Source of the DNA: an uncultured Ruminococcus sp.
Lineage (GTDB): Bacteria; Bacillota; Clostridia; Oscillospirales; Ruminococcaceae
Length of the DNA: 53,782 nucleotides
Reading direction: 5' to 3'
Assembly (NCBI GenBank): GCA_910576995.1
Contig: CAJTLC010000018.1
Span: 1 to 53,782, forward strand
In this document: positions 14,731-21,750 of the stretch, in pieces
Layout of the letters: the number at the start of each line of letters is the position of its first letter
How positions within the stretch are numbered: position 1 is the first letter of the stretch
The notes under the pieces: model-generated
Databases searched by the model: none
Told to the model about the DNA's origin: nothing
Seen by the model: the letters and a program-made list of their open reading frames with translations, nothing else
Position numbers and translations under genes: made by a program

Positions 14731-15168
14731 TTAACCTTTTTCAAGCTCAGTAATAACTTTGTGGATAGCGGATTTTACACGATCGTTATCAACATCGTCA
14801 AGCATATCTTCAAGTTTTGAAATCATATGATCTTTTCCGTCGTCACGGCTGTATCTGCCGTCATTCATACGTCTGCTGTCACGGCTGTATCTGCCCATGC
14901 TGTCACGTCGACGATTTCCGGCGTAAGAATTTCCACCGTCATATCGTGCACCGCTGTAATTGTCGCCGAAACGCCCCTTTGCTTCCCATTCGCCTGCGCC
15001 GGAATATCCCTCTTCGTCCATCATATAAATCTTATCAATATTTTTGATGGTATCGGTAAGCTTGTGTACAGTTTCAAGGTCTCCTGCGTTCAAGTCGCTT
15101 TTGTTTGCGATCTCATCAAGTTCTTTGCAGAACTTTTCTCTCAGCTCGTTAAGTGTTCTTATACTCAT
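14731..15168 (-). CDS. Phage accessory cassette protein with Arg/Ser/Gly/Tyr-rich centre
   Basis: 145 residues. A helical N-terminus (MSIRTLNELREKFCKELDEI, to about residue 55) and a helical C-terminus (MISKLEDMLDDVDNDRVKSA) flank a disordered centre of about 55 residues. The centre has repeated RDSMGRYSRDSRR and DGRYSRDDG segments. Such RGG/RSY-like centres often bind RNA or self-associate, but no function is known here. The start is ATG at 15168, with AAGGGG upstream. Confidence 0.65.
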   Translation of the reverse strand: MSIRTLNELREKFCKELDEIANKSDLNAGDLETVHKLTDTIKNIDKIYMMDEEGYSGAGEWEAKGRFGDNYSGARYDGGNSYAGNRRRDSMGRYSRDSRRMNDGRYSRDDGKDHMISKLEDMLDDVDNDRVKSAIHKVITELEKG

Positions 15169-15185
15169 AATAATTAACCCCTTCC

Positions 15186-15617
15186 TTAGCAGATTCGCTC
15201 TGCTATAAGATTTGCGTTAGCTACATCGATTGCTGTTGCTGTACTTGCGTTTTCAACAGCAACAGTAAGACAACAATTACATGGAACTGTTATCACTGCC
15301 GATGTATAAACATTGAAGAAATCGCCTATAGCAGCCGGTGTGACTGTTGCTGTTGAACCGTATAACGGCTCTCCGGCAATTGCGATAGCTATTGATATTG
15401 CTCCAACTGTTCCGCCTGCGGCTACTGCAATATTTCCTCCAAAGCTGACCCTGTACTTAGCAGGATTGCAACAGTTGTTAGAACCACGAAGCGTTACAAT
15501 ACCACTGCCGCCACGATGCATGATGTTGCAACTTTTTCCGCAGTTAGATTTTTCGGTAAAAAGCACATTCTGACCACTTGCTACTGTCTGAGTAGCGGTA
15601 CTTGTGTATTCAGCCAT
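15186..15617 (-). CDS. BclA/TNF-like beta-domain protein, Cys-rich
   Basis: 143 residues from the ATG at 15617 (GAAAGGA 9 bases upstream); an upstream extension is open but runs through a terminator. The pattern of a Cys-rich first third followed by YRVSFGGNIAVAAGGTVG, IAIAIAGEPLYGSTATV and DFFNVYTSAVITV resembles the trimeric jelly-roll C-terminal domains of BclA-like exosporium and collagen-like proteins. Three CC or CxC clusters are unusual for that fold. It could be a surface-exposed trimer on the virion or host cell. The fold is inferred from pattern, not alignment. Confidence 0.6.
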   Translation of the reverse strand: MAEYTSTATQTVASGQNVLFTEKSNCGKSCNIMHRGGSGIVTLRGSNNCCNPAKYRVSFGGNIAVAAGGTVGAISIAIAIAGEPLYGSTATVTPAAIGDFFNVYTSAVITVPCNCCLTVAVENASTATAIDVANANLIAERIC

Positions 15618-15633
15618 TTTTATCATTCCTTTC

Positions 15634-15667
15634 AAAAAATCGGCAGGGGATAGCCGTCCCCTGCCGA
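15634..15667 (-). terminator. Internal terminator before the BclA-like gene
   Basis: On the minus strand TCGGCAGGGG pairs perfectly with CCCCTGCCGA around 8 bases, followed by a T6 run. The T-run ends only about 7 bases before the ribosome binding site of the 15617 start. It should reduce expression of the last three cassette genes, or act as an attenuator. Confidence 0.8.
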
Positions 15668-15744
15668 TGTACTGATTTTGCAGTATCAACATAGGTTGAC
15701 CATTTTCGATATTTCACGAAAAAGCTGCTTAAATTTAAATTGAA

Positions 15745-16551
15745 TTATGCATTGCAGCAATTGCCGCAGTTACCACCGAAATTCGCTTGTCCGCAGCAGT
15801 TTGTCGGGAAAGTAACAGGCGTAGGAGGCTGAACAACATATGCGTTTACAGGGCAATCATTGCCGGTGCGACGAATAATATTTGCTGTATTTGCATCCAT
15901 CGCAGCCATAAGAACAGCATTTTGATTGCTCTGAGACGCAGCAAGCTGAAGCTGAGAAATGGTCTGAGCCTGTTCAGCGATTCTCTGATCCTTAGCTTCG
16001 ATTCTCTGAGCTGTAAGAGCGTCAAGAATTGCTCTCGTGCCATTGTTCTGGCTCTCGATGATATCTCTTGTGCTGCTGCACAAAGCGTTCTGACCCTGCA
16101 TAAGCGCAATGTTGGTCTGATTAAAACCTTGCTGCGTCTGGTAACCGAGATTGCAAACGGCGTTATCAACACTATGGAAACCCTGTTGTGTCTGGTAACC
16201 AAGCTGACGTATAGCATTGTCAACACCGTGGAAACCGTTCATAATAGCTGTGTTCTGCGCATAGAATCCGTCGCAAAGGCCTTGCTGAATCCCTCTTACT
16301 CCGTTTTCAAGCTGACTGAAGTTCATATCCTGACAAAGTTCTCCTCTTGTAAGTGCACCCTGTGCTCCAGCATTGTTGCCGCCCCAGCCTCCGCCAAAGC
16401 CACCGAAACCGCCCCAACCGAACATACCGAAAATGAGGAAAAGGATGATCCACGAAGACCAGCCGCCGCCCCAACCGTCATTACAGTTATTTCCGTTGTT
16501 GGTGACTGCCGCAATGTCAGCAGGTGTCATTTCTGATGTAGTAAGTGACAT
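15745..16551 (-). CDS. Gly-rich membrane protein with YQTQQGF repeats
   Basis: 268 residues. N-terminal Asn/Gly segment, then one very hydrophobic Trp/Phe/Gly stretch (SWIILFLIFGMFGWGG, about 32-47). From about residue 75 come tandem repeats of the GFHxVDNAxxxLGYQTQQ type, then a long coiled coil (ILDALTAQRIEAKDQRIAEQ). The tail is Cys-rich (NCCGQ, NFGGNCGNCCNA). The repeats suggest an elongated, oligomeric surface protein anchored by the hydrophobic segment. The start at 16551 has AAAGGAG. I know no function; a structural or adhesive role is inferred. Confidence 0.65.
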   Translation of the reverse strand: MSLTTSEMTPADIAAVTNNGNNCNDGWGGGWSSWIILFLIFGMFGWGGFGGFGGGWGGNNAGAQGALTRGELCQDMNFSQLENGVRGIQQGLCDGFYAQNTAIMNGFHGVDNAIRQLGYQTQQGFHSVDNAVCNLGYQTQQGFNQTNIALMQGQNALCSSTRDIIESQNNGTRAILDALTAQRIEAKDQRIAEQAQTISQLQLAASQSNQNAVLMAAMDANTANIIRRTGNDCPVNAYVVQPPTPVTFPTNCCGQANFGGNCGNCCNA

Positions 16552-16599
16552 AATATGTCTCCTTTCATAAAAATTAATTTATTTCAAAGGTTGTCTGCC

Positions 16600-16830
16600 T
16601 TAGAAACCGAATATATTTTTAATTCCGTCAAACTGACTTTGCATTTGATGTGCCATTCCCTGAACCTGATTCAGCTGGGACTGATTGACTTTTCCGCTTG
16701 ATACAAGCTCGTTCAGCATCTGATCGGGGTTTTTGCCTTTCATTTGCTGCATAAACTGTTGAAATTGTGAAATCATATTTCCGTTTTGTCTGTTTCCACC
16801 GTTCATCATTTTGAAAATTGGATTAGCCAT
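16600..16830 (-). CDS. Small Gln/Met-rich phage protein, 76 aa
   Basis: Helical and rich in Gln, Met and Asn (GNMISQFQQFMQQMKGKNPD). The start overlaps the upstream gene by 8 bases (16823-16830) with GGAGG before it, so the two are cotranslated. No motif is recognised. It belongs to the same cassette as the Gly-rich repeat protein. Confidence 0.65.
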   Translation of the reverse strand: MANPIFKMMNGGNRQNGNMISQFQQFMQQMKGKNPDQMLNELVSSGKVNQSQLNQVQGMAHQMQSQFDGIKNIFGF

Positions 16831-17281
16831 TATTTATATCCTCCTTATTTCGTGAGTTTGTTTTCCTTTGAGAGGTTAGTGAAGCGATTTTCTCTTCAAA
16901 TTCTTCTCGTGTTATGTAGTTAGTCATATCAACACCGGGAATATTTGAAGCAGCTGTTGGAATATTTTGTACTCCGTTCCGCTCAGTATAATCAAAAATT
17001 CTCAGAGGTAACGGCATTCCTGACGGATCAGTCGATTTGATGTAAAATGCAGAACTTTCCGAATCCATAAGAAGAACGCTTTGTCCCGGTGCAACTAAGT
17101 AAGACTTTGCTCCTGCCTCTCCCTGTACCCATATAATACCGTTATTGCTCTGCGGCTGCTGTACAGCCGGAGGAACAGACTGCGGCATCTGATACTGTTG
17201 AGTTTGCATAGTTTGTGGCTGATATTGATTTTGCGGCATTCCCTGATAACTCTGAGGGTAAAAATTGGGGTATGCAGACAT
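16823..17281 (-). CDS. Pro/Gln-rich phage protein with conserved C-terminal beta domain
   Basis: 152 residues from the ATG at 17281 (AAGGAGG 7 bases upstream). The first 60 residues are Pro/Gln/Tyr-rich and disordered. A compact domain follows (GIIWVQGEAGAKSYLVAPG, SVLLMDSESSAFYIKSTDPS, LPLRIFDYTE). The tail is a predicted helix. From memory, this compact domain recurs next to tail and capsid genes in phages of gut Clostridia, but I cannot name a family or verify that here. A virion-associated or decoration role is possible. Confidence 0.65.
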   Translation of the reverse strand: MSAYPNFYPQSYQGMPQNQYQPQTMQTQQYQMPQSVPPAVQQPQSNNGIIWVQGEAGAKSYLVAPGQSVLLMDSESSAFYIKSTDPSGMPLPLRIFDYTERNGVQNIPTAASNIPGVDMTNYITREEFEEKIASLTSQRKTNSRNKEDINNG

Positions 17282-17283
17282 TT

Positions 17284-17661
17284 TTAGACCTCCTTGTGCC
17301 AATAGTAAATCGGTGTTTCTTCTCCGCTGTCCCATAGATCGTAATAATCTCCGTCAATAACGGTCACAACATGGCTTGGCAGAGATAATATATAAGTGCC
17401 ATGCGGATTGTCCTCGCAGAAGTTCTTGACCGTATAAAAATCTATAATATCACCGGGAATCAGGTATCGTTTAAAGCCGTTTTCACGCAGATACGAACCC
17501 CAAACGTGATTAGCTGACGGCATATCGCACATCATAAATCCTTGCAGACAAAGCTTGATATATATTTCATCCCAATCTTTGCCTAAAGCCTTGGATAAAG
17601 CCCTGATAACGCAGTCGCCGACTTGTTTTCCCTTCGGATTTTCATTGAAATTTATGTACAT
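17284..17661 (-). CDS. Candidate papain/C39-like cysteine peptidase fold protein
   Basis: 125 residues from the ATG at 17661 (AGGTGAGCAA upstream). The N-terminal NPKGKQVGDCVIRALSKALG puts a Cys at the start of a helix, and the C-terminal SHVVTVIDGDYYDLWDSG has a His followed by an Asp-containing strand. This is the Cys...His/Asp order of papain-like and C39-like peptidases. A Gln/Asn oxyanion residue was not identified, so activity is uncertain. It is the first gene after the RNA leader at 17676-17745 and the extended -10 promoter, so it heads the cassette. Confidence 0.55.
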   Translation of the reverse strand: MYINFNENPKGKQVGDCVIRALSKALGKDWDEIYIKLCLQGFMMCDMPSANHVWGSYLRENGFKRYLIPGDIIDFYTVKNFCEDNPHGTYILSLPSHVVTVIDGDYYDLWDSGEETPIYYWHKEV

Positions 17662-17675
17662 TTGCTCACCTGAAA

Positions 17676-17745
17676 TAAAAAAAGTGATCATTGCGAAGCT
17701 TGCAACAACCACTTTCGGTTCTTCCTATTCACCGCTTAGAATAGG
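17676..17745 (-). ncRNA. Two-hairpin RNA leader, copy A
   Basis: Minus strand, 5' to 3': a 22-nt hairpin (stem CCTATTC/GAATAGG, loop TAAGCGGT), a 10-nt spacer AAGAACCGAA, then a second hairpin (AGTGGTTGTTGC with GCAATGATCACT) ending in a T7 run. The same plan occurs at 32755-32831 and 33020-33096 with changed stems but a conserved loop and spacer. Here it sits between a promoter and the start of the cassette, so it may act as a conditional terminator. Confidence 0.7.
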
Positions 17746-17771
17746 GATTTCGTTATTTATTTGTTATCTAA

Positions 17772-17780
17772 AGTATAGCA
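17772..17780 (-). promoter_or_regulatory. Extended -10 promoter of the accessory cassette
   Basis: On the minus strand TGCTATACT (TGn plus TATACT, 17772-17777). No good -35 is present, and an upstream terminator occupies that area. Transcription would start near 17765, about 20 bases before hairpin 1 of copy A. Confidence 0.5.
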
Positions 17781-17784
17781 TAAG

Positions 17785-17819
17785 AAAAGCCCCTCGGCAA
17801 GGATGCCAAGAGGCTTTTT
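17785..17819. terminator. Bidirectional terminator separating lysis block and cassette
   Basis: AAAAGCCCCTCGGCA (17785-17799) pairs, with two mismatches, with TGCCAAGAGGCTTTT (17804-17818), flanked by A/T runs. It ends late transcription from the endolysin side, so the cassette needs its own promoter. Confidence 0.8.
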
Positions 17820-17851
17820 AACGGATATTTAGAGGATATTTTAAGGGCATT

Positions 17852-18061
17852 TTAAGGAAGGTGTTTGAAGATTTTTTCCTCGTTCTTGCAAACGATTTTT
17901 CTTATGTGCCGTGCCGATAGCTGAAACTCCTCTGCAAGAGGTTCAAAGCATACGCAATCAATCAGCCGTCTTTTCATAATTGTGCGGTCGCGTTCGCCCT
18001 TTACCCATTCATCGATCAGGTTTGATAGTTCGCTGTTGGAGATGTTTTCAATATCTTTCAT
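17852..18061 (-). CDS. Small HTH protein, sigma-70 region 4-like
   Basis: 69 residues. The C-terminal half (CFEPLAEEFQLSARHIRKIV) matches a sigma-70 region 4/homeodomain-like helix-turn-helix. The N-terminal half is helical and charged (LSNLIDEWVKGERDRTIMKR). The start has AGGAGAAGTT. It lies between the lysis genes and the cassette promoter, so it could regulate the cassette or late genes. It binds DNA only by inference. Confidence 0.7.
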   Translation of the reverse strand: MKDIENISNSELSNLIDEWVKGERDRTIMKRRLIDCVCFEPLAEEFQLSARHIRKIVCKNEEKIFKHLP

Positions 18062-18103
18062 AACTTCTCCTTTGGCTTTTTCACTTTTCGAGTGGCTGAG
18101 CCT

Positions 18104-18301
18104 TTAGCTTTGCCCTTCTTCTTGCTTCTCTTCTTTACTACCACTTTCGCCATTATAAATATCGCCGTCCTGTCCTATATAATTTGCGTTTCCACCATCT
18201 GCGCTTGAAATTTCATAACTTACAAAATCGTATTGATTAAGATACCAAAGATATGCTAAATTGCAAGCAACCAGCGCAATTACAGCAACGATCAAAGCCA
18301 C
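18104..18301 (-). pseudogene. C-terminal part of a frame-split small membrane protein
   Basis: 65 residues from a GTG at 18301: a membrane segment (VALIVAVIALVACNLAYLW) followed by YLNQYDFVSYE and an Asn/Gly/Asp-rich tail. The frame remains open upstream as KELW directly before VALIV, and the N-terminal part in the neighbouring frame (18292-18429) ends ARMERQIK. Joined, they give a normal soluble head plus membrane tail. A single-base indel or frameshift near 18308-18312 best explains the split; independent translation from the GTG, overlapping the upstream stop by 10 bases, is possible. Confidence 0.6.
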
Positions 18302-18429
18302 CCAAAGCTCTTTATTTGTCGCTCCATTCTTGCAAGCATACTTTCGTGTATTATGTATGGAACTGAAACTTTCGAAGTTTCAGCTTTTTTACCCTCTGCT
18401 GTTTCGTTAAAATTGTTGTTATATTCCAT
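18292..18429 (-). pseudogene. N-terminal part of the frame-split membrane protein
   Basis: 45 codons from an ATG at 18429 with an excellent site (AGGAGGTCTATATC). The protein reads MEYNNNFNETAEGKKAETSK, then VSVPYIIHESMLARMERQIK, then SFGWL and stop. The last five residues look out of frame. The -1 frame continues KELWVALIV into the membrane segment of 18104-18301. It is probably one gene of about 105 codons broken by an indel, or a recoding site without a classic slippery heptamer. Confidence 0.55.
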
Positions 18430-18497
18430 GATATAGACCTCCTAAAAATTTATGATTTTATTATATCACAAATTTAGGCATATTTCAAGTTGTTTTA

Positions 18498-19283
18498 TCA
18501 TACATTAGCAAGCAACACGTTCCAATCTCTGCCTCCTAAATAGCCTTCCCCGAGTTTGTTATCTGTCTGCCATTTGGATATAGCCTGCATTGTTTTGTTG
18601 CCTGCAATACCGTCAGGGATTCCACAACTGTAACCGAGAGAATTGAGATGTTCTTGTACCCACTTGGTCAGTTCGCCTTTATCGCCTTTGTCGATTATAT
18701 ACTTTCTGCACTCAGAAATCGTTTTCTCGCCTGCTATACCGTCTACTTTAAGAGAGGCACCTTTTTTATTAAGCAATTCCTGCAAATCAGATATTACGCT
18801 TTTTTTGCTGTTTTTATTTATACCGTAATAGCTGTAGTAATCGCTTGTGACATTGCCTGATGTTCCACCTGGCACAGCTTCATCGCCAAACCAACGAGCC
18901 GTATTTCTTACGTCTCCATGAATAGCGGTATAGGTTCGATCTATATTTCCGATCCCCGTAAAGCCTAAATCCTGCATCTTACAAGCAATTTTACGTGTAT
19001 CAACGGGCTGTCCGTTTTTATATATTTTAATATCTGCCGCCGTTCCTTGCGTGTGCTGCCCATAGCCGTTGCCGCCTACATTTCTATCATGTGCAGTACA
19101 ACGGTATCCGCTGTTGATTACAACTTTATCTGCTTCCAGAACATCGGCAAGAGCCTGTAACTTTTCAATCAATGCAGTTTCGATCTTATAATCGTGCTTT
19201 TTTCCACATTTACAACGAAATTCCTGCGATGTAAAGTTTTTGGATAATCTGGTATTATCATTATATAAAAATGTTTTAAGCAT
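18498..19283 (-). CDS. Endolysin: M15A peptidase with two peptidoglycan-binding repeats
   Basis: 261 residues. The N-terminal peptidase M15A domain (about 10-130) has the zinc ligands H77 (GQHTQG), D84 (TAADIKI) and H122 (AIHGDVR). It would cut peptide cross-links of peptidoglycan at lysis. Two PG_binding_1 repeats follow at about 150-205 (LQELLNKKG, VDGIAGEKT) and 207-261 (VQEHLNSLGY, PDGIAGNKT). There is no signal peptide, as expected for a holin-dependent endolysin. It lies downstream of tail and holin-like genes, the usual place. Confidence 0.9.
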   Translation of the reverse strand: MLKTFLYNDNTRLSKNFTSQEFRCKCGKKHDYKIETALIEKLQALADVLEADKVVINSGYRCTAHDRNVGGNGYGQHTQGTAADIKIYKNGQPVDTRKIACKMQDLGFTGIGNIDRTYTAIHGDVRNTARWFGDEAVPGGTSGNVTSDYYSYYGINKNSKKSVISDLQELLNKKGASLKVDGIAGEKTISECRKYIIDKGDKGELTKWVQEHLNSLGYSCGIPDGIAGNKTMQAISKWQTDNKLGEGYLGGRDWNVLLANV

Positions 19284-19298
19284 ATTTTTTACCTCCGA

Positions 19299-19979
19299 TT
19301 AAGTTGATAAAGTTGCTTCCAGAGCCGCAAGTCGCTTTTCAAGATCTGATATGTAATCAAGCACCGATGGCTTATATGAATCAAAATCGGAACTTCCGAT
19401 ATCAGTCGGGCGAATCATTGGATAGATCGTTATTCCGTCAACGTTTACGCCCTCATATATTCTCATGTAAGCGTACCAGTATTTTGCCGTCGGATATTCG
19501 GATAAATCAACCTCTCTTCCGTTGTCTCCGTCGTAAAACGAAGCAACATATCCGCTGTTCGCGCCCGTCGAAACTTCAACTCCGATGCAGCATTCAACGC
19601 CGAGCATCTGATCGCCGCCGCTCAGGATAAATTTCGCAGGCAGATCTGAGATCGGATTTCTGTTTGTCTTTGCGGTTATAGGCAATACCGCCTGCGATGT
19701 TGCAGTTCCGCTGAGGGATAATGTTCCGTCGGCATTTACGGTCATTGTCACGCCGTTTACGGTTGTAGTCGTCTCCGTGACTTTCAGCAGATTTTTTCTT
19801 GTGTAGCCCAAAGTACAGGCGTTTATTGCGATGTTATCCTGCGCGGCAGTAAGAACTTTCATATCCGCTTTCAAATCCAATAACGCATTTGTTTCTGTTT
19901 TATCGTAAATATCTGAAACTTTATCAACAGCATCGTCTATCTCGTCAGCTGTGTGTCTTAAAATTTTTTCCTTATTCAT
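19299..19979 (-). CDS. Phage tail appendage protein, probable receptor-binding
   Basis: 226 residues. N-terminal helix (EKILRHTADEIDDAVDKVSDI) probably trimerises. The middle is a beta-rich domain (TMTVNADGTLSLSGTATSQA, then MLGVECCIGVEVS, then VASFYDGDNG) like carbohydrate-binding modules of tail fibres. A C-terminal coiled coil (ISDLEKRLAALEATL) closes it. Its place between the tail proteins and the endolysin supports a baseplate or fibre role; the ligand is unknown. Confidence 0.65.
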   Translation of the reverse strand: MNKEKILRHTADEIDDAVDKVSDIYDKTETNALLDLKADMKVLTAAQDNIAINACTLGYTRKNLLKVTETTTTVNGVTMTVNADGTLSLSGTATSQAVLPITAKTNRNPISDLPAKFILSGGDQMLGVECCIGVEVSTGANSGYVASFYDGDNGREVDLSEYPTAKYWYAYMRIYEGVNVDGITIYPMIRPTDIGSSDFDSYKPSVLDYISDLEKRLAALEATLST

Positions 19980-19982
19980 TTT

Positions 19983-20948
19983 TTATCTCCTTGATTTGTA
20001 CGTGATTTCAATATTTTCGGGCTGAATTTCCGTATCAATCTCAACAATCGTCGTGCCGCTTAAAGTCGGGATTTTTGGCAGCGATACTGATTCTGATGTA
20101 CCGTCTGAATGCTCGATAACATTTTCCGGATATTTCAGTATTTCGCCGGTTTCAAGCGGTTTATCAAGTAGAATATTTGTTGTGACAGGCTCACGGTACG
20201 GCTCGTATTCGGTGGCGGTGTCTCCGAGTTCGAGTTGGATTTTTATGTTTGTTATTTCACAATATCTGTTTTCGGTATAAGGAAGCATACACATAAACAT
20301 GCTCATATAGTAGCAATCTTGTTCTATAACAAATGTTTCTGTGTACCCGCTTGGCTTATCGGCTATCTTCCAAAAGTCGACGCCAGATTTGTTATAGAAA
20401 CTCACACCGAGATTTCCTTTATCTGTACAAGTAGTATCAAATTTATATGATACTGTGAGTTGTGTCCCTGCTGGAATTGGAGAACTTAACTCTCGTTTTG
20501 GGAATTTATGCCATCTTATAGTTGGAACGCCCTTAATTCCGTCCTCATAAATAGTCATTCCTTGTGCGGATTCTCCAACCCATAAACTATAGTCAAACAA
20601 ATTCTTCCCTCTGCACACAACAGGGATTCGATATTCCGTAACATCCTGCGAGCACAAAGCATATCCCTCTGAATCGAGTAATCGGACTCCGTCGAAATCG
20701 TATAACTTTGCGAAAACAGGCTCGCCCACGCTTTTTTTCTCGACCGTATTTCCGTAGATTTTATAATCGCTAACAGACTTGCCTTTTGATTTTTCAAGTA
20801 TGCACGGGTAGCCTGAAGCGGTCTTTATAACGCTGCTTGAAAAATAGATGTCGCCATTAGCATCAACAATTTCTCCGATTTCTTCCGTCGGACTCATGAT
20901 GTTTACAGTTTCAGCATATGTTCCGTCGGATTGTCTTTGCATAATCAT
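19983..20948 (-). CDS. Phage tail-associated beta-rich protein
   Basis: 321 residues, almost wholly beta strand. It starts IMQRQSDGTYAETVNIMSPT and later has a segment (RGKNLFDYSLWVGESAQGM, then VSYKFDTTCTDKGNLGVSFY, then LELGDTATEYEPY) resembling the NLF/LELG(D)xxTxYEPY carbohydrate-binding-like modules common in Clostridia tail proteins. RBS GAGGATTGATGGT. Probably a fibre or baseplate adhesin. Confidence 0.65.
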   Translation of the reverse strand: MIMQRQSDGTYAETVNIMSPTEEIGEIVDANGDIYFSSSVIKTASGYPCILEKSKGKSVSDYKIYGNTVEKKSVGEPVFAKLYDFDGVRLLDSEGYALCSQDVTEYRIPVVCRGKNLFDYSLWVGESAQGMTIYEDGIKGVPTIRWHKFPKRELSSPIPAGTQLTVSYKFDTTCTDKGNLGVSFYNKSGVDFWKIADKPSGYTETFVIEQDCYYMSMFMCMLPYTENRYCEITNIKIQLELGDTATEYEPYREPVTTNILLDKPLETGEILKYPENVIEHSDGTSESVSLPKIPTLSGTTIVEIDTEIQPENIEITYKSRR

Positions 20949-20952
20949 ACCA

Positions 20953-21300
20953 TCAATCCTCTTTTATGAAATAAAAGTCGGCAGTTTTATCTGTAAGATT
21001 TTCAAAATCCGCCATACTGTCAAGTTTTACAATCGAAGATTTTGAAAGTTTGCTTTCTATAGCGGTATTCATATCTGCAATCTGCAATTTGGAATTTATT
21101 CCGTATTCTTTCATGACTTCTGATATTTCACTTTTCTGTATGTAGTTTGATAAATTTACAGAACCGCCTTGTGCATCTTTCTTTGCGATTGCATCAAGAT
21201 ACATTTCTTCACGAGTAATCGGTTCAGGGACGGTATTTCCTGTAAGAATACCATCATAGAACATATCTTTTCTGGTTATAGGCTTTTCGGGTACGCTCAT
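20953..21300 (-). CDS. Short tail-associated protein with internal repeat
   Basis: 115 residues. The N-terminus has a near-repeat (EKPITRKDMFYDGIL and PEPITREEMYLDAIA) of the kind that decorates tail fibre proteins of Clostridia phages. The rest is helical. It overlaps the holin-like gene by 4 bases (ATGA), so the two are cotranslated. No enzymatic motif. Confidence 0.6.
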   Translation of the reverse strand: MSVPEKPITRKDMFYDGILTGNTVPEPITREEMYLDAIAKKDAQGGSVNLSNYIQKSEISEVMKEYGINSKLQIADMNTAIESKLSKSSIVKLDSMADFENLTDKTADFYFIKED

Positions 21301-21485
21301 GGTAAATCCTCCTTAGAATTTTTCTGATACTGAGTACCGAAATAGAACGCTATAACAGTTGTAAATACAGTCTGAAACTGTTCAGGGGATAATTTTCCTC
21401 TAAGTGTTTGCGTAGCAAATACAGCCGTTAAAATAAGCGTTACAAGGCTTTTTACATCAATAAGCTTACAAATTCTTGTTTTCAA
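21297..21485 (-). CDS. Small holin-like membrane protein
   Basis: 62 residues with hydrophobic stretches (LVTLILTAVFATQTL and VFTTVIAFYFGT) separated by a polar turn. From recall, LIDVKSLVTLILT resembles small holin-type proteins of Clostridia phages. It lies two genes upstream of tail adhesins and close to the endolysin. A holin function is likely but unproven. Confidence 0.6.
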   Translation of the reverse strand: MKTRICKLIDVKSLVTLILTAVFATQTLRGKLSPEQFQTVFTTVIAFYFGTQYQKNSKEDLP

Positions 21486-21750
21486 ATTTATCCACTGCCT
21501 TTTCTAAATTTTCAAGTCGTCTTTCCTGATCTGTGAATCTCTGTTCAAGAACAGGCATTCTTTGAGCAAAATTATTATGCTCTCGTACCTCTCGTGTTAA
21601 TTCATCCAGCTTTGTGTCTTGTACAGCGTTATGTATTTCGATAGATCGCTGCACTTTATCGCTTGTTGCTCTTGCAGTGATCAGTGCTCCCAAAACTGCT
21701 GCTAAAGCTGCGACAATAGCCGATACAATTGTTGCCAATGCCACTGACAT
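21466..21750 (-). CDS. XhlA-like membrane/coiled-coil protein
   Basis: 94 residues: one N-terminal membrane helix (ATIVSAIVAALAAVLGALIT) followed by an amphipathic coiled coil with heptads (VLEQRFTDQERRLENLEKAV). This resembles the XhlA class of lysis accessory proteins in reverse order. It overlaps the holin-like gene by 20 bases and starts in the TAATG of the upstream tail gene. Confidence 0.6.
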   Translation of the reverse strand: MSVALATIVSAIVAALAAVLGALITARATSDKVQRSIEIHNAVQDTKLDELTREVREHNNFAQRMPVLEQRFTDQERRLENLEKAVDKFENKNL

